Positions 18,301 to 21,112 of a stretch of 21,112 bases of DNA are shown here, in pieces. Source of the stretch: Echinostoma caproni. Its lineage: Eukaryota; Platyhelminthes; Trematoda; Plagiorchiida; Echinostomatidae. The position numbers and the translations under genes are program-made. The stretch lies in the NCBI GenBank assembly GCA_900618425.1, contig UZAN01043528.1, positions 19,844-40,955 on the forward strand, in the 5' to 3' direction. How positions within the stretch are numbered: position 1 is the stretch's first letter; the number at the start of each line of letters is the position of its first letter. A model generated the notes under the pieces. That model ran no database searches. It was not told the DNA's origin and was given only the letters and a program-made list of their open reading frames with translations.

Positions 18301-18833
18301 CTATCGTACATAGCACATGACATTTTAATTTCATACTCGGACTTCTTAAATTCATATTGTGACATCTTACAGTGATATTCGGACATTTTAAACTGAAAAA
18401 GGTATAGTATGATATTGTACAATATATCTTATGCAATATACCAGTGTGTTTTTCGTTGAAGTGGAAAAGTACGAAGGTCTAGCATGAACAGTGCAAACTG
18501 TCTGTCGTGAAGCTTGTATCAATTTGGTTAATCAATCCCCTCCAGACCATAGGCAACGAACAACCCGAGTCTGATTCAGATGTATCCTTCGCTATGCAAA
18601 CAAGTAGTTCACCGTATAACCCACTGTTTGTAATGTGACAGGAATACATGGACTATGCGGAATCGTGTCGAGAGAATGATATGGAGGAGTTGGCAAATCA
18701 GATTAGCACAATGGCTACCAGTTGCCTGGGCAAACTGGAAGAAGCTTTATTCGACACAAATACCGGCCGTCGAGCAGAAATGTATCCAATCTATCAACGA
18801 TTCGAAGTCATGATCCTATTCCGATTACTTGAA
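201..18833 (+). CDS. Axonemal dynein heavy chain, N-terminal tail part (partial gene, 10 exons)
   Basis: Ten exons join in phase to about 549 codons with no internal stop. The protein resembles the DHC_N1 tail of axonemal dynein heavy chains, the part that binds intermediate and light chains and anchors the motor in the cilium or flagellum. Visible family features, in order, are a GPELKNITGD segment, AFDLLEKFKSVKAR, a P..AGSISWAR segment, ILRF...ILDEDEGKAV, the VNFDSKLW block, and LNWDSLVVDEYLEH. The AAA+ motor, P-loops and microtubule-binding stalk are not in the window, so the gene must continue to the right; the start codon must lie to the left. Most introns are phase 0; only the intron after exon 5 is phase 1, and the two sides of that junction match. 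An 83-codon proline-rich exon (10845-11094) interrupts the usual family order. I cannot assign the DNAH paralogue from the tail alone. Being a dynein tail is well supported by motif order; exact exon ends are inferred from splice signals. Confidence 0.85.
321..2876 (+). other. Dynein intron 1 (2.56 kb)
   Basis: AT-rich intron with donor gtgagc. Open frames at 1324-1629 and 1745-2005 match no family I know and lack start, acceptor or codon context, so I treat them as chance or very old repeat sequence. The only recognisable element is a degenerate hammerhead SINE copy at its 3' end. A short undetected exon cannot be excluded. Confidence 0.5.
2690..2785 (+). mobile_element. Degenerate hammerhead SINE-like repeat, copy A
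   Basis: This stretch aligns by eye to the copy at 13.95 kb. It has a gggttcg B-box remnant at 2698-2704, then agtatgcactg at 2731-2741, then the gcgagtcc and caaaac core positions, and finally gccagtgttctttgttgg. The hammerhead core is mutated (ccggcga in place of ctgacga, and caaa in place of gaaa), so it should be catalytically dead. The spacing from B box to ribozyme (about 33 nt) matches the better copies. It is a relic, identified only by its relatives. Confidence 0.55.
2877..3188 (+). CDS. Dynein heavy chain exon (AFDLLEKF region)
   Basis: This 312-nt block encodes 104 residues. It includes W..VKNEFEDHASMIDAKAK, a FINDYFAHIRGPTSAFDLL stretch and a KDKYRDVLRSFGNE end, which is the order seen in dynein tails. 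The donor gag|gtgagt is strong. The acceptor is the weak point. The AG before 2877 keeps phase with the preceding exon. A more obvious cag at 2887-2889 would shift phase, unless another small exon lies in the 2.5-kb intron before it. The body of the exon is secure; the first four codons are less so. Confidence 0.8.
3189..3749 (+). other. Dynein intron 2 (561 bp)
   Basis: AT-rich sequence with donor gtgagt and acceptor gcaacag. No repeat or gene is recognised in it. Confidence 0.55.
3750..3929 (+). CDS. Dynein heavy chain exon (AGSISWAR region)
   Basis: Sixty codons run from LLKVEVKFKELKDTPNVAHY through STAGSISWARLIL to ILRFINSQPDILDEDEGKA. The P..AG.I.WAR and LRF...ILD.DEGKAV pattern is characteristic of axonemal dynein tails. 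The acceptor is gcaacag and the donor is gcg|gtatgt. A second gtgagt occurs internally at 3867 (after STVK), but reading through it gives family-like sequence, so the longer exon is preferred. Use of the internal site would keep phase and remove 21 residues. Confidence 0.82.
4689..5000 (-). pseudogene. Non-LTR retrotransposon reverse transcriptase relic
   Basis: Read on the minus strand from about 5000 down to 4689, the translation gives NFPYIVTWVLSFLFDCSVSI, then FGILQGSILCVTFYCFFID, then ALADYATPHRYLSY. This follows the order of reverse transcriptase blocks in CR1/Jockey-like LINEs: a F.P.Y.V.W..SFL.DR segment, G.PQGS.L...LF..YIND, then the YADD box. QGS lies near 4845-4853 and the decayed YADD (LADY) near 4761-4772. 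A stop lies just before the NFP segment and the catalytic box is mutated, so it is inactive. No endonuclease domain or tail was identified; 4340-4690 may be its 3' continuation but I could not show it. Confidence 0.6.
6352..6361. repeat. Run of ten G
   Basis: An uninterrupted mononucleotide G tract within intron 3. It is likely to vary in length, and a possible site of sequencing error. Confidence 0.8.
6510..6790 (+). repeat. Dispersed repeat related to interior of the 17.6-18.4 kb transposon
   Basis: Several blocks match 17.74-17.99 kb in the same order and spacing: agtcgaagtgcactg (against agtcgaagttcactg), gtcctttgttgcagttgg (against gtccttgttgcggctgg), cgaccgatcgatgaatg (against cgaccgatcgataaatg) and cataggagaatgagtt (against cacaggaggaggatgggtt). 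No terminal inverted repeats are visible around this copy, so it is either a truncated relative or a shared component. No protein function is recognised. Confidence 0.55.
7000..7100 (+). mobile_element. Degenerate hammerhead SINE-like repeat, copy B
   Basis: A B-box-like ttcgagtcc at 7017-7025 is followed by gtacgcactg (7043-7052), a ctaacga core at 7053-7059, gaaa at 7074-7077, then cagctgtt and agtgctctc. Relative to the hammerhead consensus, the invariant G of CUGANGA is changed to A and stem II is largely unpaired, so it should not self-cleave. The order of parts matches the 13.95-kb copy, which makes the shared origin clear. Confidence 0.6.
7630..7782 (+). CDS. Dynein heavy chain exon (W..EV region)
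   Basis: This exon is 51 codons, VKARYVSLADELRKYEISRH followed by HAWETEVNAIVSLRLSQPVL and a short tail ending in YDQ. It continues directly from the preceding EGKA and matches the family pattern of a KY..LA..L..YE helix followed by a W...V segment. The acceptor is actttacag and the donor is cag|gtcagt, an acceptable but not ideal GT donor. Phase 0 on both sides. Confidence 0.78.
7783..10844 (+). other. Dynein intron 4 (3.06 kb)
   Basis: Donor gtcagt; strong pyrimidine-rich acceptor ending in cttgcacag. It contains a tRNA-derived SINE head near 8.6 kb. The remaining AT-rich sequence (about 8.7-10.8 kb) holds short open frames without recognisable content. Confidence 0.55.
8441..8620 (-). mobile_element. 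tRNA-derived SINE head (A box intact)
   Basis: On the minus strand, positions 8602 to 8591 read TAGCTCAGTTGG, an exact fit to the RNA polymerase III A box. It is preceded by a seven-base acceptor-like segment and followed by a ctgta triplet region placed like a tyrosine tRNA anticodon loop. No complete cloverleaf or good B box follows at tRNA distance, so this is not a functional tRNA gene. A ggttcg lies at 8471-8476 on the same strand but too far away for a normal B box. The 3' boundary of the repeat is a guess. Confidence 0.5.
10845..11094 (+). CDS. Dynein heavy chain exon carrying a proline/threonine/serine-rich insert
   Basis: The acceptor is excellent (a long pyrimidine tract ending in cttgcacag). 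The frame is open for 83 codons plus one base, with donor g|gttagt. It begins KAQAISPPPTWWAGAKGDTG, passes through NPPTPPQAQLIRQFFNDP, and ends in a Ser/Thr/Asn-rich stretch. The leftover G joins the next exon's GT to restore the frame exactly. I recognise no domain in it. It sits where dynein tails normally pass with a shorter linker into the VNFD..LW block, so it looks like a lineage-specific, probably disordered insert. Its splice fit supports it as real; its conservation is unknown. Confidence 0.68.
11095..13258 (+). other. Dynein intron 5 (2.16 kb)
   Basis: Phase 1 intron with donor gttagt and acceptor tttctcacag. It includes a relatively GC-rich island at about 12070-12380 and the interlocked inverted repeats at 12443-12476. 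No known gene or element is recognised; the open frames at 11467-11760 (+) and 12068-12382 (-) have no family match that I can name. Confidence 0.5.
12443..12476. repeat. Two interlocked perfect inverted repeats
   Basis: Arm ttggtga (12443-12449) is complementary to tcaccaa (12462-12468). Arm ctgggctatt (12450-12459) is complementary to aatagcccag (12467-12476). The order is A-B-A'-B', the topology of two mutually exclusive hairpins or an H-type pseudoknot, and the arms share two bases. It lies inside dynein intron 5. Confidence 0.75.
13259..13380 (+). CDS. Dynein heavy chain exon (VNFDSKLW block)
   Basis: After two bases completing a glycine codon, 40 codons read ALPVYEVNFDSKLWGVIQEA followed by ARIELFNLPLPEIARFLGLR. 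The VNFD..LW.VI.EA....  ..LP..A core is one of the best recognised stretches of the axonemal dynein tail. The acceptor is tttctcacag and the donor is cga|gtgagt. Entry is phase 1 and exit is phase 0. Confidence 0.88.
13776..13875 (-). mobile_element. Hammerhead SINE-like repeat, copy C
   Basis: Read on the minus strand, it has a B-box remnant (atcgagtcc), a downstream gcgcactg, a full hammerhead core, then cagtgctct. It aligns closely with copy D on the other strand. The A-box half of the tRNA-like promoter appears lost where the two copies face each other. Confidence 0.7.
13788..13832 (-). ncRNA. Hammerhead ribozyme, copy C
   Basis: On the minus strand the core ctgatga (13824-13818), the gaaa (13803-13800) and a cleavage-site gtc (13794-13792) are all present in hammerhead order. 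Stem I pairs gcactg with cagtgc without a bulge. Stem II (gtcc against gaac) has a C-A mismatch, so activity is probably weakened. Stem III is the very short palindromic acagctgt type known from schistosome hammerheads. Confidence 0.7.
13910..14015 (+). mobile_element. Hammerhead SINE-like repeat, copy D
   Basis: A perfect RNA polymerase III B box GGTTCGAGTCC at 13921-13931 precedes the ribozyme by about 20 nt. A weak A-box-like tggggtaaagg lies at 13895-13905, too close to be convincing. The order, B box then hammerhead, resembles the Sm-alpha SINE-like repeats of schistosomes. This is the best preserved copy in the window. Confidence 0.75.
13951..13999 (+). ncRNA. Hammerhead ribozyme, copy D (intact core)
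   Basis: Core CUGACGA lies at 13961-13967. Stem II is gtcc (13968-13971) pairing with ggac (13978-13981) over a six-base loop. GAAA follows at 13982-13985. Stem III is the minimal acagctgt, ending in the cleavage triplet guc (13991-13993), with predicted cleavage between 13993 and 13994. Stem I pairs ctg (13958-13960) with cag (13994-13996) and gta (13951-13953) with tac (13997-13999), leaving a four-base bulge on the 5' side, as in schistosome hammerheads where stem I and stem II loops interact. All conserved core bases are present. Short stem III suggests cleavage in dimeric or longer transcripts. Confidence 0.82.
14321..14392 (+). CDS. Dynein heavy chain micro-exon (VDRYEEI helix)
   Basis: Only 24 codons: NMVLQLQRMVDRYEEIRAQL then DPLK. 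It matches the family's helix with a MV..Y..I...L pattern that follows the VNFD block. The acceptor is ttatcag and the donor is aaa|gtgagt, phase 0 on both sides. Because it is short and lies among repeats, its boundary evidence is mainly phase and family order. Confidence 0.7.
14393..14486 (+). other. Dynein intron 7 (94 bp)
   Basis: Smallest intron in the window: donor gtgagt, acceptor cattttag. No other feature. Confidence 0.75.
14487..14600 (+). CDS. Dynein heavy chain exon (LNWDSLVVDEYL block)
   Basis: Thirty-eight codons read VTLMENSLRNLVNTIDRGVF then YLNWDSLVVDEYLEHCDR. Axonemal dyneins typically have a similar I..G...L.W.SL.ID.Y block here. The acceptor is cattttag and the donor is cga|gtgagt. 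It is separated from the previous exon by the smallest intron in the window (94 bp). Confidence 0.86.
14757..14905 (-). mobile_element. Hammerhead SINE-like repeat, copy E, with A and B boxes
   Basis: On the minus strand an A box TGGCCGAGTGG lies at 14884-14874 and a B-box-like GTTTCATCCCC at 14839-14829, 34 nt apart, which is tRNA-like spacing (the A box resembles leucine/serine-type tRNAs). Downstream come a decayed hammerhead (gatgatggg in place of the ctgangag core) and an intact gtcgaaacagctgtccagtg at 14791-14772. This copy shows the fullest promoter but a dead ribozyme. Confidence 0.65.
15789..15924 (+). mobile_element. Possible short LTR
   Basis: The 136-bp segment starts TGTCGG and ends CCGACA, a perfect six-base terminal inverted repeat with TG...CA ends, as in LTRs. 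A purine-rich gagaggaag lies about 20 bp upstream like a polypurine tract. A short frame ending in ...KYHVCPVG stops four codons into the segment, as an element's last gene often does. No matching 5' LTR, primer site or target duplication was found, so this is tentative. Confidence 0.3.
15819..15839. repeat. Perfect hairpin, 9-bp stem
   Basis: gggtaaggt and accttaccc are exact complements around a three-base loop. It lies inside the possible LTR. Confidence 0.8.
16452..16475. repeat. Perfect hairpin, 9-bp stem
   Basis: ctaaattac (16452-16460) and gtaatttag (16467-16475) are exact complements with a six-base loop. AT-rich and intronic; may be chance. Confidence 0.75.
16648..16779 (+). CDS. 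Dynein heavy chain exon (helical tail segment)
   Basis: Forty-four codons begin RLKRAENHIKEVDRCFDILE and end in MFKEKENGQLVSAK. The charged, probably helical sequence fits the segment after the L.W.SL block. The acceptor is tcgtaatag and the donor is aag|gtgagc, phase 0 on both sides. Family support is by position and phase more than by a signature motif. Confidence 0.72.
17602..17720 (+). repeat. Left terminal inverted repeat
   Basis: Mates with 18283-18411 in inverted orientation. Relative to the right arm it lacks about 11-17 bp, roughly the cactgtaagat portion, after position 17635. Outer boundary set where similarity stops. Confidence 0.6.
18283..18411 (-). repeat. Right terminal inverted repeat
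   Basis: On the minus strand it shows four 21-bp units in tandem. It is slightly longer than the left arm. Outer boundary set by loss of similarity after catactatac. Confidence 0.6.
18642..18833 (+). CDS. Dynein heavy chain exon (last seen in window)
   Basis: Sixty-four codons begin EYMDYAESCRENDMEELANQ, pass through TMATSCLGKLEEALFDTNTG and end in VMILFRLLE. The acceptor is taatgtgacag and the donor is gaa|gtaagc; phase 0. The exon joins the preceding VSAK without gap or stop. The downstream exon is not seen in the remaining 2.3 kb, so the gene continues beyond the window. Confidence 0.75.
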
Positions 18834-20172
18834 GTAAGCTTTCTCTCTGTCTGAGAAAGAATAGATTTAATGATCCGCTTCGATGTGGTCACTGTTTTTT
18901 TGCACACTTTCAATCCACCTACCCGTGTTTCTTTTGGAGTCTGGATCAAGTGTGTTGAGGAACTGATCAAGGCGCAAAGTGACATCAGCTATGCTGTTTT
19001 TCAAACTTGTAAATTAATAGCTAGTGTGCTTATCCAAAGAATGCTCAAATGAAATTGAATTCGTCTATCACAACAATATCGACCCCGACATCAGCGAATG
19101 TCAGGGAATAAATCCTCTTCATACAATAAGTACTTGAACTTTTTGTCATGATCCTGAAATTAATTCTTTGGGAAAAGGACTTCCAAACAACCCCAACTGC
19201 ACAAATGAATTATGTGAAATAATCGGTAACATTATCGAATCAGCCCATCGGCAAACCAGGGTGTACTAGCCGATTTGTGTGGGTTCCACTCAGTGAGAGG
19301 TTGAGTTGTCTCATGCATCCGCAATTATGAAGAAAGAAAACCGCCATTTTGTGGCTGAAACTAGCGAATTACGTTAATTATCACGAGCCCGGTGCACAAT
19401 TATTCATTGAATTTTGCTTTGATCCATGAACCTCATAAACTCATGTCCTTAACGAAAACAATAGTTTTACCTTAAGGGTCACTGACCAAACAGGTTTTCA
19501 ACTGGTACCACTCAGTTATTCCGACAGTCACTCTATCAGGTGAACTGCGGCTGGATCACCTAGATTACTTGCCGACTGTGATTCACTAAAATATTTTCTA
19601 TCTGATAAAATTGAGTTTCATTATATTTATCATATGTGTTAACGCCTTAGGTGTGGACAATAATTTACCTCTTATCTACTTCGATCTACGTAGTTTCTAG
19701 GCTGCATGATTGTAAATTAAACGTGCTTGACCATGGCTGCCAAGATAAAATAATCTCAACATGAAAATCGTAAACTTTATTAAGTATTAAAACGCAACAT
19801 ATTCTTATAGGAGTAACTCAAGAATTATCTATTGTATAACCAAATGAAATTCCTTCACAACCCGGAGAAATTGTATTAAATACGTTTTCATAATAATAAT
19901 CTATGTTTGATAGCTAACTCACTAAATTCGAGAAATACCATTAATCAAAGTCAACCTTCATATCAAGGTCATTTTGGTGCACAGCTTTGAATGTTCGTAC
20001 GGTTGTCATTTTAATGGAGCAAGCAATGCTCAAAACCAAAAGTTCTTGTTATCTCACGGGAGGACAGAAATAAAGTTGCACGAGCACACAAGCTGGGATT
20101 TTCCATATGAAATCTTGCCCAGTGCTTTAACAGTAACAAAAGCACGATTTACAGGATAATCAATGGAAAACA

Positions 20173-21112
<940 letters not shown>

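Larger units (their letters stand above)
17602..18411. mobile_element. Non-autonomous DNA transposon with long terminal inverted repeats
   Basis: The left arm (17602-17720) and right arm (18283-18411, reverse complement) align over about 120 bp. Shared blocks include cttttcaatttaagatgtcc, gtcacaatatgaatttaag and gtacgacagcgcaattg with substitutions. The arms consist of 21-bp repeats of the form atatgaatttaagatgtccga, three to four per arm. The left end begins CACT. Subterminal repeats and a CACT end recall CACTA/EnSpm elements, but no transposase is present and no target duplication is seen. Interior sequence (about 17.74-17.99 kb) recurs at 6.5-6.8 kb. Confidence 0.65.
16780..18641 (+). other. 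Dynein intron 9 (1.86 kb)
   Basis: Donor gtgagc, acceptor taatgtgacag. The first 800 bp hold nothing I recognise; the second half is mostly the terminal-inverted-repeat transposon at 17602-18411. Confidence 0.6.

Noticed and set aside
18870..19052. Possible next dynein exon (CVEELIKAQSD)
   Set aside because: Residues look mildly helical, but there is no good acceptor/donor pair and no family motif.
19539..19570. Resemblance to the 3' end of small-subunit rRNA (aggtgaactgcgg, ggctggatcacct)
   Set aside because: Similarity is limited to about 25 bases, with flanks that do not match rRNA; most likely coincidence.

Overview
The window looks like nuclear DNA of an animal, most probably a digenean fluke (parasitic flatworm). 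No bacterial-style operon or long uninterrupted gene is present. Ten short open blocks on the + strand, each bounded by AG/GT splice signals, join in consistent phase into one protein of about 549 residues with no stop. This protein resembles the N-terminal tail (DHC_N1-type region) of an axonemal dynein heavy chain. The fluke assignment is an inference. It rests on the small-exon/large-intron layout, the dense old transposon relics, and copies of a SINE-like repeat carrying a schistosome-type (Sm-alpha-like) hammerhead ribozyme.

Layout: the dynein gene spans the whole window. Exons lie at 201-320, 2877-3188, 3750-3929, 7630-7782, 10845-11094, 13259-13380, 14321-14392, 14487-14600, 16648-16779 and 18642-18833. 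The 5' end (start codon, promoter) lies upstream of the window, and the rest of the tail plus the motor lie beyond its right end. Introns range from 94 bp to about 3.7 kb and make up more than 90% of the window.

The introns hold the accessory content: (i) five copies, on both strands, of a hammerhead/tRNA-promoter SINE-like repeat near 2.7, 7.05, 13.8, 13.95 and 14.8 kb, two of them forming a head-to-head inverted pair; (ii) a minus-strand non-LTR retrotransposon reverse transcriptase relic near 4.7-5.0 kb; (iii) a minus-strand tRNA-derived SINE head near 8.6 kb; (iv) a non-autonomous DNA transposon with long terminal inverted repeats built from 21-bp units at 17.6-18.4 kb, with a related internal segment near 6.5-6.8 kb; (v) a possible short LTR near 15.8 kb; (vi) a broken Tc1/mariner transposase split by a 120-bp AGT microsatellite at 20.2-21.1 kb.

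The most notable signal is the set of hammerhead ribozymes, especially the + strand copy at 13951-13999 with an intact catalytic core, facing a near-identical minus-strand copy 120 bp away inside one dynein intron. No separate complete protein-coding gene was found, and most other open frames are chance frames or repeat shadows.
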